From assembly GCA_965203685.1 (NCBI GenBank), contig OZ241908.1:5208001-5272000 (forward strand): 64,000 nt of DNA. Reading direction: 5' to 3'. The notes beneath the pieces are model-generated. The model saw only the letters and a list, made by a program, of their open reading frames with translations, did no database searches and had not been told where the DNA came from. Source of the DNA: VXYL01 sp965203685. GTDB taxonomy: Bacteria > Pseudomonadota > Gammaproteobacteria > Pseudomonadales > Azotimanducaceae. Shown here in pieces: positions 45,491 through 53,992 of the stretch. How positions within the stretch are numbered: position 1 is the stretch's first letter; each line of letters starts with the position of its first letter. The translations under genes were made by a program, and so were the position numbers.

Positions 45491-45504
45491 ACGGTCCGGA
45501 CCGT
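45491..45504. promoter_or_regulatory. 14-bp perfect palindrome upstream of tcmP
   Basis: ACGGTCCGGACCGT is a perfect dyad without spacer, 138 bases upstream of the tcmP start. It could be an operator for a dimeric regulator. No second copy was noticed in the window, so chance is not excluded. Confidence 0.3.
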
Positions 45505-45641
45505 CAATTTGGCGCTGCCCGGTATCAATGTCATTCCCGCGGCCACGAGCATCGTCCCGTCCGTTTTAATTTCGGTACGGTTGGGAAACGACGTAGCCGA
45601 CCACATACTCCAAGCTTCACCGCTAGCCAGAGGATGCACCG

Positions 45642-46718
45642 ATGCCGGACGCTGTTTGGGCTCTCGACGAACAGACGGAAGGCAAGCACCTGCTCCTTCG
45701 CTCCTACCTCGACGGGTGGTTCCCAATCCTAGGGAGCTTCAGCGGTCGGCTGCTTTTCGTCGACGGCTTCGCCGGGCCGGGCGAGTATGCGGACGGTGAA
45801 AAGGGCTCTCCTTTGGTCGCCATCGAGTCCGTCAGGCGGCACAAGAGTCAAGGACGGCTGCGAAGAGTCGAGGTGGTGTTTCTGTTCATAGAGCAGGACG
45901 CGCGGCGAGTTGAACACCTCAAGGCGCTGTTGGATCGTCAGCTGCCCTTGCCGAGGACGAGCACGCACGTTCTCCCCGGCACGTTTGATGACCACATGGC
46001 CGGTATGCTCGACGAGCTGGACGCCCAAAGCGAAACCCTGGCTCCGGCGTTCGTGATGATCGACCCGTTTGGCGTCAAGGGAAGTCCGATGCAGCTAATC
46101 GGGCGGATTCTCGGCAACCCCAAAAGCGAGTGCCTCATTTCGTTCATGTACGAGCCAATCCGGCGATTCCACCGCCAACCAGAGTTCGGTGGGCACTTGG
46201 ACGATCTGTTCGGTACGCCTGCCTGGCGGGGCTGTTTTGGCATCGAAGACGAGGCGGATCGAAAGCAATTCCTGCACAGTCTGTTCGGCGACCAGCTCAG
46301 GCGGCACGGCGCGAAATACGTCCTCTCTTTCGAACTTTGGAAAGGCGATCGCCACGTCTACACGCTGTATTTCACAACGGGGAACATCAAGGGGTGCGAC
46401 CTCATGAAATCCTGTATCTGGAAATTCGACCCCTCGGGCACTTTCTCCTTTCGCGGCTACGCTAACGGCCAGCTGACGCTCTTCGGTCCACAGACCGAAC
46501 GACTGGCTCAGCAACTGCGCAAGACCTTCGGAGCCCAGTGGACCCCGATCGAGCAGATCGAAAAGTTTGTCATGGGGGACGACACGCCATTCCACAAAGG
46601 CCACCTGCGTCAGCACACGCTACAGCCACTCGAACGTGCCGGGGAGATCGACGTACTACGCCCGCAAGGCGGCAGAGGTTTCGCTGTGGGCAAAGGCATC
46701 AAGTTGCGCTTCAAATGA
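45642..46718 (+). CDS. tcmP: three-Cys-motif partner protein (TcmP)
   Basis: About 358 residues from ATG 45642, preceded by AGAGG. The family landmarks are the opening KHLLLRSYLDGWFPILGSF, LLFVDGFAGPGEYADG near residue 40 (a motif I-like Rossmann loop), FLFIEQDARRVEHLKALL near residue 80 and AFVMIDPFGVKGSPM near residue 130. The pattern resembles a class I methyltransferase-type Rossmann fold. TcmP proteins occur next to a gene for a three-Cys-motif protein of the Gp37/Gp68 type, exactly as seen here. Their activity is not known. A 313-base gap with its own promoter separates the two genes. Confidence 0.85.
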   Translation: MPDAVWALDEQTEGKHLLLRSYLDGWFPILGSFSGRLLFVDGFAGPGEYADGEKGSPLVAIESVRRHKSQGRLRRVEVVFLFIEQDARRVEHLKALLDRQLPLPRTSTHVLPGTFDDHMAGMLDELDAQSETLAPAFVMIDPFGVKGSPMQLIGRILGNPKSECLISFMYEPIRRFHRQPEFGGHLDDLFGTPAWRGCFGIEDEADRKQFLHSLFGDQLRRHGAKYVLSFELWKGDRHVYTLYFTTGNIKGCDLMKSCIWKFDPSGTFSFRGYANGQLTLFGPQTERLAQQLRKTFGAQWTPIEQIEKFVMGDDTPFHKGHLRQHTLQPLERAGEIDVLRPQGGRGFAVGKGIKLRFK

Positions 46719-46953
46719 GCCGCTGAGCCGAATGAGGCACACTCCGCGAAGGGTTCGTTGTACGAGCCCACGCCGCGGCACACCAACCTCAAGAGGGGCA
46801 CGATGTACGACGCTGGAGGTGATGGACCTGACCAACGCAGCACGACGCGGACGAACGCCCCGAGATCTGGCATCCCGCGCGGTCCCCTGACCACTGCGAG
46901 CCGTCTTGTTGTGACCTGCGGCTTGGAGAGTCGTATGGGTCCGGGTTTGGGCG
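46719..46953. other. intergenic spacer between tcmP and the DUF5131 gene
   Basis: The whole gap between the two genes is 313 bases; this is the part before the promoter described next. An open frame from 46758 (94 codons) crosses it but has no family similarity, no ribosome site and Pro/Arg/Gly-rich shadow composition, so I left it out. I saw no clear hairpin terminator after tcmP. Confidence 0.5.
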
Positions 46954-46982
46954 TTGGCGAACAGAGACAAATACTGTATATT
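46954..46982 (+). promoter_or_regulatory. sigma-70-type promoter for the DUF5131 gene
   Basis: -35 TTGGCG at 46954-46959, a 17-base spacer, and -10 TATATT at 46977-46982. Spacing and -10 are good matches to the sigma-70 consensus. Transcription would begin near 46990, about 40 bases before the ATG at 47032. Confidence 0.65.
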
Positions 46983-46991
46983 TCACCAGTA
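46972..46991 (+). promoter_or_regulatory. LexA (SOS) box overlapping the -10
   Basis: TACTGTATATTTCACCAGTA fits TACTG-N10-CAGTA, the gammaproteobacterial LexA consensus (TACTGTATATATATACAGTA), with perfect outer five bases on both sides and the preferred TATAT after the first CTG. It covers the -10 hexamer, the usual place for LexA repression. Confidence 0.75.
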
Positions 46992-47031
46992 CACGGCGGC
47001 CTGCACGGCCGCCCGTTACCACGGGGAGTAC

Positions 47032-47901
47032 ATGGCGCGTGATTCGAGGATCGAGTGGACGGACCACACGTTCAATCCTTGGTGGGGATGCACCAAGGTG
47101 TCGCCGGCGTGCGACCACTGCTACGCCGAGAGTTGGGCCAAACGCGTCGGCTTCGATATCTGGAGCGCTGGCAAGCCACGACGCTTTCTGAGCGACGCCT
47201 ACTGGCGACAGCCGGTTCGGTGGAATGCTCTGGCCGAGCGTGATGGCCGACGCGCTCGTGTCTTCTGTGCATCGATGGCCGATGTTTTTGAGTGGAAGAA
47301 GGGGTTGTCGGCGTGGCGTCAGCGACTGTGGACGCTGATAGAAGAGACACCTGCCCTGGACTGGCTGCTGCTGACGAAACGGCCCCACTTGGTGAAGCGG
47401 CTAGTGCCTTGGGGCGAGGACTGGCCGGCCAACGTTTGGGTCGGCACGACAGTGGAGAACCAACGGTGGGTCGAAAAGCGCCTCCCGCACCTCGCCGAGG
47501 TGCCCGCGCGCGTTCGGTTTCTCTCCTGTGAACCGCTGCTTGACGAAGTGGCCTTGGCACACTGGCTTGAGCGCGGCGCCGTCAACTGGGTGATCGCGGG
47601 CGGGGAAAGCGGCCCGCATGCCCGACCTAGTGACCCGTCCTGGTTCTATGCCATACGGGATGACTGTACAGAGCACGCGACGCCATTCCACTTCAAACAA
47701 TGGGGCGAGTGGGCACCCCTGCAGTCCATGGACGGCGCGTTGCCACGAGCCCTAGTCGACGACGGGTCCTTCTCGACACCCATGGGACGTTTCGGCAAGA
47801 AGGCAAGCGGTCGAGAGCTGGACGGACGCACGTGGGATGACCTTCCGAAGCCGCTCGTCGTCGGACACGGATTGGCCACATCCGCCCAAAAAGCAGTGTA
47901 G
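47032..47901 (+). CDS. DUF5131 / phage Gp37-Gp68 family three-Cys-motif protein
   Basis: About 289 residues from ATG 47032, behind GGGGAG. The start SRIEWTDHTFNPWWGCTKVSPACDHCYAE holds three Cys at residues 20, 27 and 30 (C-x6-C-x2-C), followed by YAESWAKR, a variant of the radical SAM cluster motif. Later blocks WLLLTKRPHLVKRL, NVWVGTTVENQRWVEKRL, RFLSCEPLL and WVIAGGESGPHARP are the family core. Homologues occur in phages and in many bacterial genomes, next to TcmP. Function is unknown; a radical SAM chemistry on nucleic acid is a hypothesis supported by the SOS control. Confidence 0.85.
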   Translation: MARDSRIEWTDHTFNPWWGCTKVSPACDHCYAESWAKRVGFDIWSAGKPRRFLSDAYWRQPVRWNALAERDGRRARVFCASMADVFEWKKGLSAWRQRLWTLIEETPALDWLLLTKRPHLVKRLVPWGEDWPANVWVGTTVENQRWVEKRLPHLAEVPARVRFLSCEPLLDEVALAHWLERGAVNWVIAGGESGPHARPSDPSWFYAIRDDCTEHATPFHFKQWGEWAPLQSMDGALPRALVDDGSFSTPMGRFGKKASGRELDGRTWDDLPKPLVVGHGLATSAQKAV

Positions 47902-48196
47902 CTGCCAACGGGTCACGTCCTTCGGCCCAGCCGCTCCAAGCTACCGAACTCGCGGGACTGGCGCATCGGAACGCACCCCGACACCAGCATTGCCTGCCGG
48001 CGGCAAAACGCCCCAAAGCCGACCCGGCGCTTCGCTGCCGCTGTGCGCCGGAACGCGCCGCTTGCGGCGCGCCGACTCCGGCCCAAGGCCACACCGCCCT
48101 CGCATGGAACAAGCGCCACGGTCGCAAGCTCCCTTTGGCGCTTGTTCCATGCGAGGCGTATAAGCAATTGCGTCGTCGAGATGGTCGAACCGATGG
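47902..48196. other. gene-poor, palindrome-rich intergenic region
   Basis: About 295 bases between the DUF5131 and putA genes. Around 48053-48068 there is a GCGCCGC/GCGGCGC hairpin; a perfect 21-bp inverted repeat follows. No coding frame with family similarity is present. Confidence 0.6.
48098..48156. repeat. perfect 21-bp inverted repeat with 17-base loop
   Basis: The left arm 48098-48118 begins CCTCGCATGGAACAAG; the right arm 48136-48156 is its exact reverse complement. The loop is 48119-48135. There is no T-run after it, so it does not look like a standard terminator. It may be a MITE-like element end pair or an RNA processing signal. Confidence 0.8.
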
Positions 48197-51100
48197 ATGC
48201 GCAAAATGCCCACATCGTCCCGGTCTAGCGGCAACGCGCCATGGGCCGCCATTGCCGCGGCCGGGGCGCAAGACGAGACCGACGCGGTACGTGCCCGGCT
48301 CGCCGACGTGCCGTTCAGCTACGCCGAGCGGCGGCGGGTCCTGGACCGCGCTCGAGAACTGGTCGCGGGATGCCGGCGACGGGCCGACGAGCGGTCGATT
48401 CTCGACCTCTTCCTGCAGGAGTTCGGGCTGTCCAACGAGGAAGGTATTGCGCTCATGTGCATCAGCGAGGCGCTGCTGCGCATTCCGGACGACGACACCG
48501 CCGAGGCGCTCATCGCGGAGAAGATCGCTACGGCGAACTGGGCCGAACACGTCGGCCAATCCGACTCCGTGTTCCTCAACGCATCCACCTGGGCCCTCAT
48601 GCTGACCGGCAGCGTCATCGGTCTCGGCGAGAGCATCACGGCGGATGTGCGCGGCTGGATCAACCGCCTCGCCGGTCGTCTGGGCGAATCCGTCGCCCGC
48701 GCTGCGATGTCGAAGGCCGTCCGCATCCTGGGAGCCGAGTTCGTCCAGGGCCGGACCATCGAGGAGGCCCTGGTCCGCGCAGATGGCCGTCTCGCCTCCT
48801 TCGACATGCTCGGCGAGGGCGCCCGCACCTATGCCGACGCCGACCGCCACCGGGACGCCTACCTGCACGCAATCCGAGCCATTGGCGATGCGTTTCCAGG
48901 CGCCACGCCGACCGGTGCTTCCGGGATCTCGATCAAGCTGTCCGCGCTGCACCCGCGCTACGAGCCGTTGCAGGAGAAGCGCGTACTGGCCGAACTCCAC
49001 GACACCGCCAAGCACCTTGCCACGGAGGCCGCCTCGCGTAACCTACACCTCACCATCGACGCCGAGGAAGCGGAACGGCTGGAGTTGTCGCTCGCGCTCT
49101 TCGAGTTGCTCGCCCGGGAACCCGAACTGAAGGACTGGCGCGGTCTCGGGCTGGCCGTGCAGGCCTACTCCAAGCGCGCTGCCGCCGTGATCGAATGGCT
49201 CGCCGATCTCGGGCGCCCCGTCATGGTCCGCCTCGTGAAGGGCGCCTACTGGGACCACGAGATCAAGCACGCGCAGGTCGAAGGACTGACCGGATACCCG
49301 GTGTTCACGCGCAAGCCGTCCACGGACCTAGCCTACATCGCCTGCGCCGCACGGCTCTTCGCGAATCCGGCGCTGTACCCGCAGTTCGCCACGCACAACG
49401 CCTACACCGTCAGCGCCGTTCTCCAAGTCGCGTCCGCCACGGGCCGCGAGTACGAGTTCCAACGTCTGCACGGCATGGGCGAACTGCTCTACGACGAAGC
49501 ACGCCGACAGTTCGAGGACTTCCCGCCGGTGCGGGTCTACGCACCCGTCGGGCCGCACAAGGACCTCTTGGCATACCTCGTACGACGGCTGCTCGAGAAC
49601 GGTGCCAACTCATCCTTCGTCAACCGCTTCCTGGACGACGAGATCCCCGTGGACGAACTTGTGCACGACCCCATGACGGTCGTGACGGCCTACGACACGG
49701 TGCCGCACCCGAGGATTCCCGTGCCACGCGACCTTTTCGGCACGGAGCGCAAGAACTCCGCCGGCTTGGATCTCGGCGATGCCGCCGCGGTCCGTGCCAT
49801 GCTGACGGGCGGGCATCGCGACGCTGACCCACTAGGCGACGCCGGCGAACGCGACGTGCCCGCGACCATCGCCCGCGCCGCGGCGGCGTTCCCCGCCTGG
49901 GAAGCACGGCCGGCCGCGGAGAGACGCCTGTGCTTCGACCGCCTGGCGGACCTGATCGAGGCGGACCAGCCGCGGCTTGTCGATCTGCTCGCCCGCGAAG
50001 CCCGGAAGACCCTGAGGGACGCCGTGGCCGAAGTTCGCGAGGCGGCCGACTTCTGCCGTTACTACGGCTGCGAATGCGAACGACTGTTCGGGACCACGGC
50101 CGTGCTGGCCGGGCCCACGGGCGAAGACAACCGGCTGACGCTGCGCGGCCGTGGCGTATTCGCATGCATATCGCCTTGGAACTTTCCGCTCGCAATCTTC
50201 ACCGGCCAAGTGGTCGCCGCGCTGGCCGCCGGCAACACGGTGGTCGCCAAGCCGGCACCGCAGACCCCCGCAGTCGCCGGGCATGTCGTTCGGTTGATGC
50301 GGCAAGCCGGAGTACCGCCCGACGCCGTCTGTCTCGCGGCCAGCGACTCGGTGATTGGCGCTGAAATCGTTGCCCACGAGCGCATCAGCGGGGTCGCCTT
50401 CACCGGTTCCACCGCGACCGCCAAGGCCATCCAGCGTGCCCTCGCTGCCAAGGACGGGCCCATCGTGCCGCTGATCGCCGAGACGGGCGGGCAGAACGCC
50501 ATGATCGTCGATTCCACCGCGCTGCTCGAACAGGTCGTCGACGACGTCGTGGCGTCCGCGTTCCACTCCGCGGGGCAGCGCTGCTCCGCGTTGCGCGTGT
50601 TGTACGTCCAAGACGACATCGCCGAGGCGCTCATCGAGATGCTCGCCGGGGCCATGGACACGCTGATCCTCGGCGACCCAGCGGATCCGGCGACGGATGT
50701 GGGCCCCGTGATCGACGCCAACGCCCTCCGGCGCCTCAACGCGCACGTGGAGGACTCGAGCATGCGCATCGTGCACCGCTGCCGCCTACCGGACGGGCTA
50801 GAAGGCACCTTCTGCCCGCCCACCATGATCGAGATCGAATCCATCGCCGACCTCGACGCGGAGCATTTCGGACCGATCCTGCACGTGGCCCGTTTCACGC
50901 CATCAGGCATGGGCGGCGTGCTCGCCGACATCGCCAACGCCGGTTTCGGGCTAACCCTGGGCGTCCACTCGCGCATGCAGCGGCGCGCCGAGGAGATCAT
51001 GGCCGCGGTCCACGCCGGCAATACGTACATCAACCGGGACATGGTCGGGGCCGTGGTCGGCGTTCAGCCTTTCGGCGGCGAAGGCTTGTCTGGCACGGGA

Positions 51101-51211
51101 CCGAAGGCTGGTGGACCCCACTACTTGCCCCGTTTCGCCGTCGAACGGACCGTGACTTGGAACACCGTCGCCACTGGCGGCAACGCGGAGTTGCTGAGCC
51201 TGGACGACTGA
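48197..51211 (+). CDS. putA: bifunctional proline dehydrogenase / P5C dehydrogenase
   Basis: About 1004 residues. The first part holds the PRODH barrel: ASTWALMLTGSVIGLGE, LHPRYEPLQEKRV, the LVKGAYWDHEIKHAQ strand (flavin-binding), and YPQFATHNAYTVSAVL, YEFQRLHGMGE. The second part is an aldehyde dehydrogenase: ISPWNFPLAIFTGQVVAALAAGNTVVAKPA, GVAFTGSTATAKAIQ, IAETGGQNAMIVDST with the general-base Glu, and the catalytic Cys in SAGQRCSALRVLY near residue 796. The two sites pass P5C by channelling, oxidising proline to glutamate. It lacks the ribbon-helix-helix region of the E. coli protein, so it is not expected to be a repressor. The nearest alternative start is ATG 48206. Confidence 0.95.
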   Translation: MRKMPTSSRSSGNAPWAAIAAAGAQDETDAVRARLADVPFSYAERRRVLDRARELVAGCRRRADERSILDLFLQEFGLSNEEGIALMCISEALLRIPDDDTAEALIAEKIATANWAEHVGQSDSVFLNASTWALMLTGSVIGLGESITADVRGWINRLAGRLGESVARAAMSKAVRILGAEFVQGRTIEEALVRADGRLASFDMLGEGARTYADADRHRDAYLHAIRAIGDAFPGATPTGASGISIKLSALHPRYEPLQEKRVLAELHDTAKHLATEAASRNLHLTIDAEEAERLELSLALFELLAREPELKDWRGLGLAVQAYSKRAAAVIEWLADLGRPVMVRLVKGAYWDHEIKHAQVEGLTGYPVFTRKPSTDLAYIACAARLFANPALYPQFATHNAYTVSAVLQVASATGREYEFQRLHGMGELLYDEARRQFEDFPPVRVYAPVGPHKDLLAYLVRRLLENGANSSFVNRFLDDEIPVDELVHDPMTVVTAYDTVPHPRIPVPRDLFGTERKNSAGLDLGDAAAVRAMLTGGHRDADPLGDAGERDVPATIARAAAAFPAWEARPAAERRLCFDRLADLIEADQPRLVDLLAREARKTLRDAVAEVREAADFCRYYGCECERLFGTTAVLAGPTGEDNRLTLRGRGVFACISPWNFPLAIFTGQVVAALAAGNTVVAKPAPQTPAVAGHVVRLMRQAGVPPDAVCLAASDSVIGAEIVAHERISGVAFTGSTATAKAIQRALAAKDGPIVPLIAETGGQNAMIVDSTALLEQVVDDVVASAFHSAGQRCSALRVLYVQDDIAEALIEMLAGAMDTLILGDPADPATDVGPVIDANALRRLNAHVEDSSMRIVHRCRLPDGLEGTFCPPTMIEIESIADLDAEHFGPILHVARFTPSGMGGVLADIANAGFGLTLGVHSRMQRRAEEIMAAVHAGNTYINRDMVGAVVGVQPFGGEGLSGTGPKAGGPHYLPRFAVERTVTWNTVATGGNAELLSLDD

Positions 51212-51269
51212 CCGCGTACCGTGCCGGACTGGCGTACACTGCAAGCTGAACGAACCTCAGGAGAGACCC

Positions 51270-52352
51270 ATGAAAGCAGCCGTCCTACGCGAGGTGAACC
51301 AACCGCTCTCCATTGAAGACTTAAGCACCGCCGACCCCGGCCCGCGCGAAGTCCTCGTGCGCACGGCTGCCGCAGGCGTCTGCCACTCCGACCTGCATTT
51401 CCAGAACGGTTCGTACCCCTACCCGCTGCCATCCGTGCTCGGACACGAGTCTGCCGGCGTCGTCGAGCGCGTCGGCTCCGACGTGCACTACGTCAAGCCC
51501 GGCGACCATGTGATCACGTGCCTGTCCGCGTTCTGCGGCCATTGCGAATACTGTCTCACCGGGCGCATGGTGCTATGCAACGAACCCGAACTGTCCCGTC
51601 GCCCCGACGAGGCGCCGCGCCTGTCGGCTAGTGGCGAACCGATCAACCAGTTCCTCAACCTGTCGTCGTTCGCGGAGACCATGCTGGTGCATGAACACGC
51701 GATCGCCAAGATTCGGGAAGACATGCCGCTCGACCGCGCGGCGTTGATCGGCTGCGGCGTCACCACCGGGGTCGGCGCGGTGATTCACACCGCGGCCATC
51801 GAGCCCGGCAGCACGGTCGCCGTGATCGGCTGCGGCGGCGTCGGACTGTCGTGCGTCAACGGCGCCGAGATCGCTGGCGCGTCACGCATCATCGCCATCG
51901 ACACGGTCTCCTCGAAGCTGGAACTCGCGCGCAAGTTCGGCGCCACCGATGCGGTCAACGCCGCAGAAGTGGACGTCGTCGAAGCGATTCGCGAGATGAC
52001 CGACGGCGGCGTGCACTACTCGTTCGAGGCGATCGGTCTCAAGGCGACCACCGAGCAGGCCTTCAAGATCATAAGGAACGGCGGCACAGCGACGGTGATC
52101 GGCATGATCCCCGTCGGCACCATGGTCGAGATCCACGGGCCGGAGTTCCTGCGTGAGAAGACGTTGCAGGGGTCGAGCATGGGGTCCAACCGGTTCCGCG
52201 TCGACATGCCGCGCTTCGTGGACTTCTACCTCGACGGCCGCCTGCACCTGGACGACATGATCTCCGGTCGCATCGGGCTCGGCGACGTCAACGACGCGCT
52301 ACAAGCGTTGGAGACCGGCGAAGTGGCGCGAAACGTGATCATGTTCGACTGA
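51270..52352 (+). CDS. zinc-dependent alcohol dehydrogenase (MDR superfamily)
   Basis: About 360 residues, ATG 51270 behind CAGGAGAG. Catalytic zinc ligands are in AAAGVCHSDLHF (Cys near 37) and VLGHESAGVVE (His near 60). The structural zinc is held by the four Cys of CGHCEYCLTGRMVLC near residues 90-105. The NAD-binding glycine motif is VIGCGGVGLSC near residue 190. The pattern is that of class III-like/aryl-alcohol type alcohol dehydrogenases; the substrate is not clear. It lies 58 bases downstream of putA on the same strand. Confidence 0.9.
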   Translation: MKAAVLREVNQPLSIEDLSTADPGPREVLVRTAAAGVCHSDLHFQNGSYPYPLPSVLGHESAGVVERVGSDVHYVKPGDHVITCLSAFCGHCEYCLTGRMVLCNEPELSRRPDEAPRLSASGEPINQFLNLSSFAETMLVHEHAIAKIREDMPLDRAALIGCGVTTGVGAVIHTAAIEPGSTVAVIGCGGVGLSCVNGAEIAGASRIIAIDTVSSKLELARKFGATDAVNAAEVDVVEAIREMTDGGVHYSFEAIGLKATTEQAFKIIRNGGTATVIGMIPVGTMVEIHGPEFLREKTLQGSSMGSNRFRVDMPRFVDFYLDGRLHLDDMISGRIGLGDVNDALQALETGEVARNVIMFD

Positions 52353-52385
52353 CGGCGGCGCCGACGTTAAGCGCGCCGCGTCGTT

Positions 52386-52460
52386 TGGAGCGGGCGATGG
52401 GAGTCGAACCCACGTCACCAGCTTGGGAAGCTGGGGTAATGACCGTTATACGACGCCCGC
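52386..52460 (-). tRNA. tRNA-Gly (CCC anticodon)
   Basis: On the minus strand the acceptor stem GCGGGCG/CGCCCGC closes the cloverleaf, the D arm contains TATAACGGTCATTA, the anticodon stem CCAGC/GCTGG encloses the loop TTCCCAA with anticodon CCC, and the T arm has GGTTCGACTCC. The discriminator base is T, as in bacterial tRNA-Gly, and CCA is encoded (52386-52388). It lies between the alcohol dehydrogenase and gcvPB genes. Confidence 0.95.
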
Positions 52461-52498
52461 GTAGACGCTATTGATTATGGCGACGCCCCGGCGCCTCC

Positions 52499-53992
52499 TC
52501 AACCGGCCGCGCGGACCGACAGGTCGAGTTCCCGCGCGGCCTTGACGTCGTCCAAGCGGGTCACGGGCAGCGTGTGCGGCGCGGTCTTGACCAGTTCGGG
52601 CTCGCGTTGCGCCTCGTCACGAATCGCCACCAGGGCATCGACGAAGCGATCGAGTTCCTCGAGCGTCTCGGTCTCGGTGGGTTCGATCAGGAAGCACTCC
52701 GGCACCAGCAGCGGGAAGTATGTCGTCGGGGCGTGGCAACCGTAGTCGAGCAGGCGCTTGGCGATGTCCATGGCGGTGACGCCCAGGTTCTTGGCTTCGT
52801 CCCGAAACGTGACGATGAACTCGTGGCTCGCCCGGCGCGTGGGATAGGCCAGTTCGAAGCCGGCCTCGCGCAACCGCTCCATCAGGTAGTTGGCGTTCAG
52901 GGTCGCGTACTCGCCTACGCGGCGCATGCCCTCCCGACCGAGCATCTGCGCGTACGCGAGCGCTCGCAGCAGGATCCCGGCGTTGCCCATGAACGCCGAC
53001 AATCGCCCAATGCTCTGCGGGCAGTCGTCCGCGGTGAGCCAGCGGTAGTGATCGCGCCCCGAGGCGTCGGTGCCGCGCGCCACGAAAGGTGTGGGCAAAA
53101 ACGGCAGCAGACGTTCGCCCGCCGCGACCGGACCGGCGCCCGGACCGCCGCCACCGTGCGGGGTCGCGAACGTCTTGTGGAGATTCATGTGCAGCACGTC
53201 GAAACCCATGTCGCCCGGGCGCGCCTTGCCGAGGATCGCGTTGAGGTTGGCGCCGTCGTAGTAGAGGAGACCGCCCGCGTCGTGCACGATGGTGGCAATC
53301 TCGAGGATGCGGCGCTCAAAGACGCCGCAGGTCGACGGGTTGGTCAGCATGATGCCGGCCGTCTGCGGACCGACGGCCGCCTTCAACGCCCAGATGTCGA
53401 CGTCCCCGTCGGCGCCGACGGCCACTTCCCGGGCCTGGTAGCCGCACATCACGGCTGTCGCCGGGTTCGTGCCGTGCGCCGCGGTCGGCACCAGGATTTC
53501 GCTGCGCTGGTCGTCGCCCCGGGCATCGTGGTAGGCACGGATCATGGCGACGCCGGCAAGCTCCCCTTGCGCGCCCGCCATCGGCGTCAGCGACACGCCC
53601 ACCATGCCCGTGACCACCTTCAGGGTCTCTTGGAGTTCGTACAAGCACGCCAGGAACCCCTGGCTCAAGGCGTCCGGCGCGAGCGGATGGCGGTCGAGAA
53701 ACCCGGGCAGGCTCGCAGCCCGATGCGCCCCGCGCGGGTTGTACTTCATCGTGCAGGAGCCGAGCGGGTAGAACTGGTTGTCGATCGAGAAGTTGCATCT
53801 CGACAGGTTCGTGTAGTGGCGCACGGCCTGCAGTTCCGAGACCGCCGGCAACGCGGGACCGCTAGCGCGTAGGCAATCGGCGGGCAGGTCGCCGACATCG
53901 CCATCCGGGGCGAACTGCGCATACGCGCGTCGACCCGGCGCGCCGAGATCGAAGATCGTCGTCGTTGCGGCGGCTGGCGTGCGCTCGCTCAT
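52499..53992 (-). CDS. gcvPB: glycine dehydrogenase (decarboxylating) subunit 2
   Basis: About 497 residues. The PLP Lys is in LHMNLHKTFATPHGGGGPGAG near residue 272. Preceding blocks NFSIDNQFYPLGSCTMKYNPR, MVGVSLTPMAGAQGELAGVAMIRAYH, VPTAAHGTNPATAVMCGYQ and IMLTNPSTCGVFE are conserved in P protein. It forms the active P protein of the glycine cleavage system with the P1 subunit, releasing CO2 and passing aminomethyl to lipoyl-GcvH. Its start overlaps the stop of gcvPA as ATGA. Confidence 0.96.
   Translation of the reverse strand: MSERTPAAATTTIFDLGAPGRRAYAQFAPDGDVGDLPADCLRASGPALPAVSELQAVRHYTNLSRCNFSIDNQFYPLGSCTMKYNPRGAHRAASLPGFLDRHPLAPDALSQGFLACLYELQETLKVVTGMVGVSLTPMAGAQGELAGVAMIRAYHDARGDDQRSEILVPTAAHGTNPATAVMCGYQAREVAVGADGDVDIWALKAAVGPQTAGIMLTNPSTCGVFERRILEIATIVHDAGGLLYYDGANLNAILGKARPGDMGFDVLHMNLHKTFATPHGGGGPGAGPVAAGERLLPFLPTPFVARGTDASGRDHYRWLTADDCPQSIGRLSAFMGNAGILLRALAYAQMLGREGMRRVGEYATLNANYLMERLREAGFELAYPTRRASHEFIVTFRDEAKNLGVTAMDIAKRLLDYGCHAPTTYFPLLVPECFLIEPTETETLEELDRFVDALVAIRDEAQREPELVKTAPHTLPVTRLDDVKAARELDLSVRAAG

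Noticed and set aside
46758..47042. Small open frame between tcmP and the DUF5131 gene
   Set aside because: It overlaps the promoter and LexA box, has no ribosome site and shows only Arg/Pro/Gly-rich shadow composition.
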